A DNA stretch of 64,000 bases from Azolla pinnata. Lineage: Eukaryota > Streptophyta > Polypodiopsida > Salviniales > Salviniaceae. Position 1 is the stretch's first letter; every line of letters starts with the position of its first letter. A program made the translations under genes and the position numbers. The stretch lies in the NCBI GenBank assembly GCA_037176905.1, contig JBBBWG010014001.1, positions 18,290-82,289 on the forward strand, given 5' to 3'. Under the pieces are notes generated by a model, which made no database searches, was not told the DNA's origin, and saw only the letters and a list, made by a program, of their open reading frames with translations. Of this stretch, positions 56,516-64,000 are shown piece after piece.

Positions 56516-57613
56516 TCGATCGATCGCTCGATCGAGGATGGATCGTTCCCGATTCCGCTCGCACCATCGCATCCTCCCGTTGCCCTTGCTCAGATGATGA
56601 CAGACAGACGCATCGTGGCCTCAGTCAGACGACAGATCCTATCGTATTACAAGGCTTCTTTTAACTCGGGATGACACATTCGTCCATAACCTACGGATGA
56701 TTTTACCTCCGAAGTCTTGAGGCCCGAGTCCCGCCCGATTCATTCCCATACCAAGTTTGTACACATTGACACACAAACACACACGTGCGCATGGCGCGCA
56801 TACGGAATGCGGGAACGTGAAAGATGTCCACCCATGTTGTAGCTTTCGGCCAATATATTGGCTCACATTCTTGTTGTTGCTAGTTATTGTTGTTTCTGTG
56901 CTTGGCCCATGAGAGCTTGCAATTTTGTCTATTTGCACTCGCACTCTCTAGCCCCAAACCCTGAATTTACAGTTAACGAGAGCTGAGAACACGCCCCATG
57001 GGAGCGAGCCCTATTTTCAGAACCGCTGATCGATCGGTCACGCGCCTGCTTCTCTGCAGGGGACAAGCATCGGCAGCACCATCTTCGAGTGGGAAAACCC
57101 TAAACCCTAAACCCTAAACCCTAAACCCTAAACCCTAATCCTCACCAGGCTTGTTCCGATTCAGACTCTGAATGGAGAGAGTTTGGAGGTCATTCTTTGC
57201 AAAAACATGAAGAGGGGCATTGTTGCAGTTTCCCTAAAGCAAAGGGAAAGAGAACATGGACAAGACCTTCATTGCTCCCGGCTATGGCGATCAATGAATG
57301 AATGATCAGGAATCTGCAGGAAATGGATCCTGTTCTTTGAGCCACACACGCACACACACACAGAAGGGAAGCTTCCGAGGGGGCCCTCTCTCCGTTTCAT
57401 CTCTTTCTTCTGCTCCTCAGGTATGGAATGAATGCTCCCTCTCTTTGTTTCCACCACAAATTGCATTTCTTTCGAAGATGAAAGGGAGAAAGCAGCCCCT
57501 GATGGAGAACAGGCCATTTCAAGACGTGGGTCTCAGGTTTTAAACCCTAAAACTAGTCTATTCATCCTTGGAAATGACATTGGGCAGAGAGCGCACAAGC
57601 CCGGGAGGGAATC
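56516..57613. other. Intergenic region with short telomere-like array
   Basis: Contains a (CCCTAAA)n run of about six units at 57,097-57,138 and a CA microsatellite (about 57,345-57,361). There is no supported gene. It includes the JGB-like 3' flank and the PPR promoter. Confidence 0.55.
57097..57138. repeat. Telomere-like array (CCCTAAA orientation)
   Basis: About six perfect AAACCCT units, about 475 bp upstream of the PPR start codon. Confidence 0.93.
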
Positions 57614-59353
57614 ATGTGCCTTATGTCGAACGATTTCGTCTTTCGCTTGCGAGAATGCAGGAAGTCGAAAGATGCAAACTACTGCAGAGCCATGTATGCC
57701 ATGGCCTGTGGCTACGGCATGGATTCGGAGACATCGATCGGGAACCGCATCCTACAAATGTTTGTGGAATGCGGATGCATTCGTTCGGCTGAGCGAATCA
57801 TGGCGAAGCTTTCCTATGTGAACGAGCGATCATGGACCGCGCTTATATGCGCATATGTCGACACCGGACATGTCGAGCATGCTTTCGATCTCTACCATGC
57901 TATGCGATCGCACGGTGTCGATCCGAGCATGTACACCTACATGCCGCTCTTGCGAGGCTGCTCGCACTCGAAGCGTGCCGGGTTGGGCGAGCAGCTGCAT
58001 GCCGAGATGGCGAAGCTGCAATCGAGAGACCTTTACGTGAACAATGCGTTGATCGATATGTATGCCAGATGCGGCTCGGTTTCGAAGGCGAGGGATGTTT
58101 TCGAAGAGCTCGAGAGCCGGGATGTGGTTTCGTGGACGTCGCTCATTTCGGGGTATGCCGAATATGGGCCCCCTGAAGAGGCGTTGAGATGCTTCGAACT
58201 GATGCAAGGAGAGGGAATCTCTCCCAACGATCTAACGATAGTTTGTGTGTTGAAAGCATGTGCTAGTATGCAAGCCATCGACAGAGGCCGAGAGATCGGC
58301 GAAGGGATCTCGTTAGAGAGATTGAGGGGGAATGTGGTGCTCGCTAACTCATTGGTTGATATGTACGCTAAATGCGGTGCGCCCCTAGATGCGCAAGAAG
58401 CATTCGATAAGCTTGTGGCTCGCAATGTTGTGTCGTGGAATGCGTTGATTCAAGGGTACGTGGATCAAGGTTTTGTTGGTATGGGGCTCGAGCGTTTCGG
58501 ACGAATGTGTGGAGAAGCTGTCTGTCCAGATGCCACATCATGGACATCTCTGATCGCTGGCTATGCTGAGCATGGACCACGCCACGAGGCGCTCAACCTA
58601 TTCCAGGACATGCTATTGCGCAAACTCTTCATCGATGTCGTCGCTTACTCCAGCCTTCTAAAGGCTTGTGGTGGAGCCGGAGCCAACAACAGGGGCCGAG
58701 AACTACATGCCGAGATGGCATGCAAAGGCTTCGACACTGATCTCGTCGCAAGAAACTCTCTGATCAGCATGTATGCGAGAAACGGCTACCTTTCGGAGGC
58801 ATGCGATGTGTTCGCCAAGCTGTCGGATCGCGACGTGTATGCATGGAACTCGATGATAAGCGCATATGCTATGAACCGTGAGGGAAGCCTAGCCATGCAA
58901 TGCTTCGAAGCAATGGCGAAGCAAGAGGTTGAGCCCGACGAGGTAACCTTTACAAGCCTGCTCGCCGCATGTAGCCATGCTCGGATGGCTGTCGAATCCA
59001 GGGAGTATTTCGAGGCGATGGGGGCTAGGTACAGCATTGCTCCTGATATCAGGCATTACACGTCGATCGTCGATTCCATGGCGCGGTCGGGAGGTGTGAA
59101 AGCGGCTGAGCAGCTGCTCCTAGAGGCTGTGCCGGGGTGTTTCCATGACGAAGGAATGTGGGCATCTCTACTGACCTCATGCAAGATGTATGGGGAAGTC
59201 GAAGTGGGGCATCGATGCTTTGGCCGGCTTGTTCGTAAGAATCGAGAAGCCGCTGCTGCTTATGCGATAATGGCCGAGATCTATGCGAGTGCAGGCACGC
59301 AGGAGGTTGCTAGCGAGGCGGAAGCGATCGGGAACAAAACGGGATGGCGATGA
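57614..59353 (+). CDS. PLS-class pentatricopeptide repeat protein, no DYW domain
   Basis: A single exon of 579 residues built of tandem P, L and S-type PPR motifs. Recurrent signatures include YVNNALIDMYARCGSVSKAR, DVVSWTSLISGYAEYGPPEE, NSLVDMYAKCGAPLDA and VVSWNALIQGYVDQG. The C-terminus has an E1-like segment (WASLLTSCKMYGEVEVG, YAIMAEIYASAGTQEV) and stops at GNKTGWR, so the E2 and DYW deaminase parts are missing. Such proteins bind organelle RNA in a sequence-specific way. Those lacking DYW may act with a separate deaminase or in RNA stability. The first ATG gives no obvious targeting peptide (MCLMSNDFVFRLRECRKS), so organelle import is uncertain, or the start lies in an unseen upstream exon. 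Coding DNA is GC-richer than its flanks. Confidence 0.9.
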   Translation: MCLMSNDFVFRLRECRKSKDANYCRAMYAMACGYGMDSETSIGNRILQMFVECGCIRSAERIMAKLSYVNERSWTALICAYVDTGHVEHAFDLYHAMRSHGVDPSMYTYMPLLRGCSHSKRAGLGEQLHAEMAKLQSRDLYVNNALIDMYARCGSVSKARDVFEELESRDVVSWTSLISGYAEYGPPEEALRCFELMQGEGISPNDLTIVCVLKACASMQAIDRGREIGEGISLERLRGNVVLANSLVDMYAKCGAPLDAQEAFDKLVARNVVSWNALIQGYVDQGFVGMGLERFGRMCGEAVCPDATSWTSLIAGYAEHGPRHEALNLFQDMLLRKLFIDVVAYSSLLKACGGAGANNRGRELHAEMACKGFDTDLVARNSLISMYARNGYLSEACDVFAKLSDRDVYAWNSMISAYAMNREGSLAMQCFEAMAKQEVEPDEVTFTSLLAACSHARMAVESREYFEAMGARYSIAPDIRHYTSIVDSMARSGGVKAAEQLLLEAVPGCFHDEGMWASLLTSCKMYGEVEVGHRCFGRLVRKNREAAAAYAIMAEIYASAGTQEVASEAEAIGNKTGWR

Positions 59354-59560
59354 AGAAATCCATGGCAACGAGTCAACGGACGCAGGAGCTCGACATAGAA
59401 AGGTTATGATTTCTGATTCTTTGGCCTTCTCTTTTGTAACCCAAAATGTTGGTATTTTCAAAGGGTTGAGAATCCAATTGGCCTCAGTGTAGCAACTTTG
59501 CTGGATCTAGTCTAGGTATAATTTCACTCAATATGTTGAAAGATGATGAAACTTCATCCG

Positions 59561-59632
59561 GTGGCTGTAGTTTAGTGGTTAGAATTCCACGTTGTGGCCG
59601 TGGAGACCTGGGCTCGAATCCCAGCAGCCACA
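59561..59632 (+). tRNA. tRNA-His (GTG)
   Basis: 72 nt. The acceptor stem GTGGCTG pairs with CAGCCAC, followed by discriminator A. The D arm has TAGTTTAGTGGTTAGA, the anticodon stem-loop CCACG-TTGTGGC-CGTGG has anticodon GTG at 59,594-59,596, and the T arm has CTGGG-CTCGAAT-CCCAG. It lacks an encoded CCA and an intron, as expected of a nuclear gene. The A and B boxes are intact. It closely resembles plant nuclear tRNA-His. Confidence 0.97.
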
Positions 59633-59639
59633 ATTTTCT

Positions 59640-61556
59640 TCCCCTGTTTGCTGCATTTTGATTCTCGTCTAAGTTTTAACAATGTCTTATGTATACAACC
59701 GACTTCTTCCTTAGAATATATATATGTATATATATGACACCTCTTTTCTGCATTACAGCTTGACAATGTCCTTGGGTTGAAACGCGTTACCATCTAGAAA
59801 AGAAGATCGTGGATCGATGGACCAACCAACCAATCGACAGCTCGGCGCTCAGCAAATTAAATTGTCTTCTGTTTTGCGAAAGAAATTCTCATTTCGGAGC
59901 TCTCCGCGACAGGTCCACACAATCCTGAAGAATGCTTGAAATTCGGGGGAATCGGCACGATCACATCACTAACGCCATGGATTTGTTGTGTGTGTGTATA
60001 TGCGACTTTTGCTCTACGGCTATGAAAAGGTGTGTAGAGAAAGAAGGCTGTGAATATATATCTTTTATACTCCAGGTTTGAAGCTTGGAAAGAGAAGAGA
60101 GCCAAAGAAAGCAAGCCATTGAAAGCTTGTAATCACAGGGAATATACATACAACGGCACGAGAGCTTGTAGCAGTTCTGGAGGGGCCCAACCATGGATCG
60201 AGACGTAATGGGTGAGGAAATAGCTTTCCCAAAAGCTTCAAACCAAGGGGAAATGGGGCCAGAAATGGTGATGGAGTCCCCATCCCATCTTCAGATTCGT
60301 GGGAGATGTTTGGCCATGGCTGACCTCTTGTTGTGGCGAGCATCCTTTTCTTTATTCTGTTCAGGACCCATTCAAGAAGGATTCTAGCGCATCTGCAAGC
60401 AAGCAAAACCTGCAACAAAGAGATGGTTGGGGGAAGAAACCGTATAAAATCCTGCAAGTCTTCATTTTGAAAGAAGCGGATTTGCTTGCAAGCCAGGATC
60501 CAACAGACCTCTGTTGTATGCTGGAATACATGAAGAAAGAAGAAGAAGAAGAAGAGTGGTATGTTTGCCATCTATGATCTCACAAAGAATGGAAGCTTGG
60601 TGTGCATACCAGCAATGAACACAAGACAAAATACAATGGCGTGATTTCTACATTAGAGGATTGATGATGGAACAGGTTCTTCAAGAAAACACGGGAAAAA
60701 AAACAGACCATGTGCACACAAATGGACTTGAGAGGATGCTCGTCCCCAGAAAGAAATCGTTTTGGTTTTTCCTTTTTCTTACATTTCAGGGTGTAAAAAT
60801 GTAGGCTGGATTTGGAGAGAATACAAAGAGATGTTGTATGTATATATCGTGTGCGGAGCTCGAGTTTTGCTTCCATGGAGCTCGCTCGAAAGTCGAGCGA
60901 ATTGCAGACAGCTTTATTTACACTCTCAGAAGAAGAAGAAGATGATGAAGATGGTGAAGATGATGATACTGAAGAAGCTATGGGCCTAGTCTTTCCGCTG
61001 CTTTCGAAAGTCCATGTCTTCAGTGTGTTTTGCTCAGGCTGAATGAAGGGATCAAAGAAGAGGCAGGAGGGAGCCTCTTGCTTAACAAAAAATGCATCAG
61101 AATATGGAAAAAATCAATGAATTTTATTGCAAGCTTCCTTGTGGATGATGACCATGATGATGAAGATTGAGGGGGAGGAGCTTAAGGTGGATTTCTGTGT
61201 TGTAATCATCAATCCATGGAGATGCTCTTTGCTGATTTCACCCTCAGTAGGTAGGCCTCCTCGAGTCTCTCCTACCTCCGCACTTCGCGCTGCCGAAGAG
61301 AAGAAGAAATGGCATTTGCTGCAATGGATCAATCTTTTCTTCTGCTGCTGCCTCAGGTTTTTCAAAACTTGTGTTTGTGTTCAAAGAGCGATGGCGGGCA
61401 TTTGCAACAATGGCTTCCTTCTTCTTCTTCCGCCCCGAGTTTTCAAAAAACTGTTTTCCATGTCCAGAGTTGGTGCACACCATTGATCGATCGCGCAATC
61501 GATCCCCGGATCGGGATCGGGATCGGGATCGGGATCGGATCCCCTCCCCCGATCGA
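59640..61556. other. Intergenic region between tRNA-His and the CSLD 3' end
   Basis: No convincing coding gene. A 168-residue minus-strand frame (60,065-60,571) starts with a Phe run from a TTC tract and shows no domain. GAA and GATGAT microsatellites occur at about 60,538-60,556 and 60,930-60,970. A GGGATC repeat lies just beyond the CSLD stop (61,511-61,540). Part of the interval must be CSLD 3' untranslated region. Confidence 0.45.
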
Positions 61557-63353
61557 TCATAGCGAGAAGCTGGACGAGAACTGGCTCTGCGGATTGCTGA
61601 TGGCCACCCAGAGCAGAGAAATCGTGATGGAGATGAGGCCCGACCAGACCCAGATGACGGTGGGCACCTTCCCGCGGCGGCCCATGAGCCCCTTGGCGAA
61701 GGGGTAGAGATGCGCGAGCACCCACAAGCTGAAGAAGACGCCGCCGAGAAGCTTGCTCCACGAGGGGCTGGTGCTGTAGATGGTCCTCGCGACGGCGACG
61801 GCGATGGCGATCATGTTCACCATGATGATGGTGAGGGGGGGGATCATGAGGAAGGTCCAGCGAACCTCGTAGAGCTCGGCAAACTCGTCGGAATCGTCAT
61901 CGGCGACGCCCGATTTGGAGGTGAGGTTGAAGGAGATGTCGACGCCGGCGACGACCTTGAGAAGGCCCTGGAGCACGGCGACGATGTGCGCGCTCGTCCC
62001 GCCGATGACCCAGAACTGCTCGTTGCGCCACCACTCCTCGAGCGTGATCCCCGCCCACTTCACCTCGAGCACCGCGAGCATGCAGAGCGTGACGGTGATG
62101 GCGAGGAGGTAGGCGAGGAAGTAGGCGTCGAGCGTGGCGACGATGAACTGGTCGGTGAAGAGCGAGAGCGCGGGGAGGAAGCAGTAGACCATGAGGAAGA
62201 TGGAGGTGAAGGGGTAGATGCCGACGTTGAGGTAGGCGACGCGCTGGAGGAGCTTCATGCGGGTGCCCGCGAGGAGGCCGTTGTTGCGCGAGAAGAAGAT
62301 CTCGACCGACCCCGTCGCCCAGCGGAGCACCTGCTGGAGGCGGTCGGTGAGGTTGATGGGCGCCGACCCGCGGAACGCGTCGCGCTTCGTGACGCAGTAC
62401 ACCGATCGCCAGCCGCGGTCGTGCATCCTGTAGCCCGTGACGACGTCCTCCGTCACCGATCCGTAGATCCACCCCACGCTCTTGCCCCACTCCGTCTTGT
62501 CCTCGTACCAGCACGAGATCACCGAGATGGCCTCGGCGACCGTGGCGGGATCGAGCGGGTCGCGGGGCTCCGTCAGCGCGCCCGGCGGCCGCCCGTAGCG
62601 GACGCCGGGATGGTCCGCCAGCGGGCGCCCTTGGAACTCGGCCCTCGGGATCGACACCAGGAACGATCCCGACGCCCCGAACTTCTTCGGCACCAGCTGC
62701 AGAGCCTCCTGCTCGTCGTCGTCGTCGTCCTCGCCCTCAACTGGCGCCGCGGTCGACATGGTCATCGTCGACATGTCGAGATCCACCTTCTTGTTCGAGT
62801 GCACCTGCTTGCTCCGCTTGCGCTTGCTCCCCGCGCAGCAGCAGACTCTAGCCGCCAGCGTGCCGCGGTCCTTGTACCGCGGCGGGTCGGCCGCGTAGAG
62901 CGCGATCCTCCGGAACATGCACCCCGTCCCCACGTACATGGGCCCCTGCAGCCCGTCGAGCGCCCTCATGTTGCCGTCGAAGAACACCGTGTTGTGGTTG
63001 GCGTACCTGTCGCTCGGGTCGATCCCCTCGAAGCGCTGCGGGAACTGCACGTAGCAGATGTTCTCCCCGCCGCGGTCCATCATGAAGCACATCCCCTCGC
63101 GGAACGCCTGCGAGTTGTACACGTAGTGGTCGCAGTCGAGGTTGAGGATGAAGGGCCCGTTGGACATGATGGCGGAGCTGCGCACGAGCGCGTTCATCGC
63201 GCCCGCCTTCTTGTTGTGGTCGTAGCCCGGCCGCTTCTCGCGCGACACGTACACCAGCATCGGCAGCCGCACGTCGACGTCGGACGTGTCGATGAGGTTC
63301 TCGTCGTTGCCGCTCCCGAGCACGGGGTCGGGGCTCGGCGGCGCCAGCATCAC
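61557..63353 (-). CDS. CSLD: Cellulose synthase-like D glycosyltransferase, 3' terminal exon (partial gene)
   Basis: The last exon, 598 codons, of a family 2 glycosyltransferase. Upstream exons lie beyond the window. It begins at a CAG acceptor with [18 protein letters not shown], a stretch typical of CSLD. Catalytic features present are the DxD-like [15 protein letters not shown], the third Asp in [13 protein letters not shown], and the product-binding QVLRW. The first catalytic Asp would be in a missing exon. About six C-terminal membrane helices follow (from [20 protein letters not shown] to [17 protein letters not shown]), forming the glucan channel. An acidic DDDDDEQEA loop and a Cys pair (CCC) lie in the plant-specific insert. 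CSLD enzymes make beta-1,4-glucan at the plasma membrane during tip growth and cell-plate formation. The coding DNA is very GC-rich. Confidence 0.93.
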   Translation of the reverse strand: MMLAPPSPDPVLGSGNDENLIDTSDVDVRLPMLVYVSREKRPGYDHNKKAGAMNALVRSSAIMSNGPFILNLDCDHYVYNSQAFREGMCFMMDRGGENICYVQFPQRFEGIDPSDRYANHNTVFFDGNMRALDGLQGPMYVGTGCMFRRIALYAADPPRYKDRGTLAARVCCCAGSKRKRSKQVHSNKKVDLDMSTMTMSTAAPVEGEDDDDDEQEALQLVPKKFGASGSFLVSIPRAEFQGRPLADHPGVRYGRPPGALTEPRDPLDPATVAEAISVISCWYEDKTEWGKSVGWIYGSVTEDVVTGYRMHDRGWRSVYCVTKRDAFRGSAPINLTDRLQQVLRWATGSVEIFFSRNNGLLAGTRMKLLQRVAYLNVGIYPFTSIFLMVYCFLPALSLFTDQFIVATLDAYFLAYLLAITVTLCMLAVLEVKWAGITLEEWWRNEQFWVIGGTSAHIVAVLQGLLKVVAGVDISFNLTSKSGVADDDSDEFAELYEVRWTFLMIPPLTIIMVNMIAIAVAVARTIYSTSPSWSKLLGGVFFSLWVLAHLYPFAKGLMGRRGKVPTVIWVWSGLISITISLLWVAISNPQSQFSSSFSL

Positions 63354-63419
63354 CTGCCAAAATGGGGGGGCAGGGGAGGGGTTCGATACTTCTCTCAGCA
63401 TCTCATCACCGTAGATCGT

Positions 63420-64000
63420 CGTCGGATTAGAGATATGATCGGATCGAGCCCAGAGGCAGACTCTTGATAGCGACGAATTGGCTCGAAACCCAGAGGTAGA
63501 ACCCGATAGAGACGATCGGATAGAACCCCGAGGCAGATTCCTAATATACGATTGGATCAAACCCCAGAGGCAAACTCCTGATAGAGAGACGAATGGGGTC
63601 GAAACCCAGAGGTAGAACCTGGTAGAAACGATCGGATCGAACCCAGAGGCAGATCCCGATAGAGACGATTGGGTCAAAACCCAAAGGCAAAACCTGCTAG
63701 AGACGATCAGATCGAACCCGGAGGCGTATTCCAATAGAGACGATGAGAATGAACCTAGAGGCAGATTCCGATAGACGATTGGATCAAACGTAGAGGTAAA
63801 TTCTAATAGAGACGATCGGATCAAACCCAGAGGCAAATTCTGATAGAGGCGATTGGGTTGAGACCCAGAGGCTGAACCTGACAGAGGCAGATTCTGATAG
63901 AGACACGATCGGAAAATGAACCTAGAGGCAGATTTCGATAGATGATCGGATCGAACCCAGACGCAGATTCCGACAGAGACGATTGGGTCAAAACCCAAAG
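63420..64000. repeat. 38-40 bp minisatellite in the CSLD intron, about 15 copies
   Basis: Units resemble AGACGATCGGATCGAACCCA followed by GAGGCAGATTCCGATAG. The array starts about 65 bp upstream of the last CSLD exon and runs off the window. The minus-strand frame stays open through it and into the exon, creating a false N-terminal extension of about 210 residues. Confidence 0.9.

Noticed and set aside
60065-60571. 168-residue minus-strand frame downstream of tRNA-His
   Set aside because: It starts with a Phe run from a TTC tract, has no recognisable domain or splice context, and is probably chance.
61710-63467. 585-residue plus-strand frame opposite CSLD
   Set aside because: It is a shadow frame in GC-rich coding DNA, with His/Asp/Arg-rich composition and no motif, while the minus strand has all the CSLD motifs.
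61557-63998. 813-residue continuous minus-strand protein
   Set aside because: The N-terminal 210 or so residues are a translated 38-40 bp repeat in an intron. Only the part from 63,353 down matches CSLD.

Overview
The window is nuclear DNA of a land plant. Genes have spliceosomal GT-AG introns. Plant-type telomere repeats (TTTAGGG) are scattered through non-coding DNA. Plant families are present: MIR166, a WVD2-like TPX2 protein, a CSLD cellulose synthase-like enzyme, GH9 endoglucanase, PLS-type PPR and a JINGUBANG-like WD40 protein. A complete gene for the axonemal radial spoke protein RSP3 points to a lineage with flagellated sperm (bryophyte, lycophyte, fern, or less likely cycad or Ginkgo) and argues against a flowering plant or conifer. 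The PPR style and mixed GC content suggest a fern or lycophyte, but this is a guess. Spacing is compact (roughly one gene per 5-6 kb) and I saw no intact transposon.

Layout. 0-5 kb: non-coding DNA with short duplications and microsatellites. 5.4-7.0 kb (+): four-exon small membrane protein resembling TMEM128. 7-13 kb: low-complexity DNA holding a convincing MIR166 foldback (9.54-9.85 kb), a block of telomere-like repeats and several minisatellites. 13.3-15.2 kb (+): decayed importin-alpha pseudogene. 17.5-18.6 kb: satellite whose unit contains telomere repeats. 20.0-23.4 kb (+): TPX2/WVD2-like microtubule protein.

From 25 to 52 kb six genes lie in a row on the minus strand: a two-barrel PRC-barrel protein, a mitochondrial acyl carrier protein, a serine racemase, an unidentified protein, a secreted GH9 endoglucanase and RSP3. 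Two 100-N assembly gaps fall here (41.9 and 52.4 kb). The first is flanked by identical 77-bp sequence, so it is probably an unclosed contig overlap.

54.8-59.4 kb (+): single-exon JINGUBANG-like WD40 gene, single-exon PPR gene and a tRNA-His(GTG) gene. 61.6-63.4 kb (-): 3' terminal exon of a CSLD gene that runs off the right edge through an intron filled with a 38-40 bp minisatellite.

The genes do not form a pathway. Two of them (GH9 and CSLD) act on cell-wall glucans, but they are separated by unrelated genes. Exon models were built by hand from splice consensus, reading-frame phase and family similarity. No search was run.
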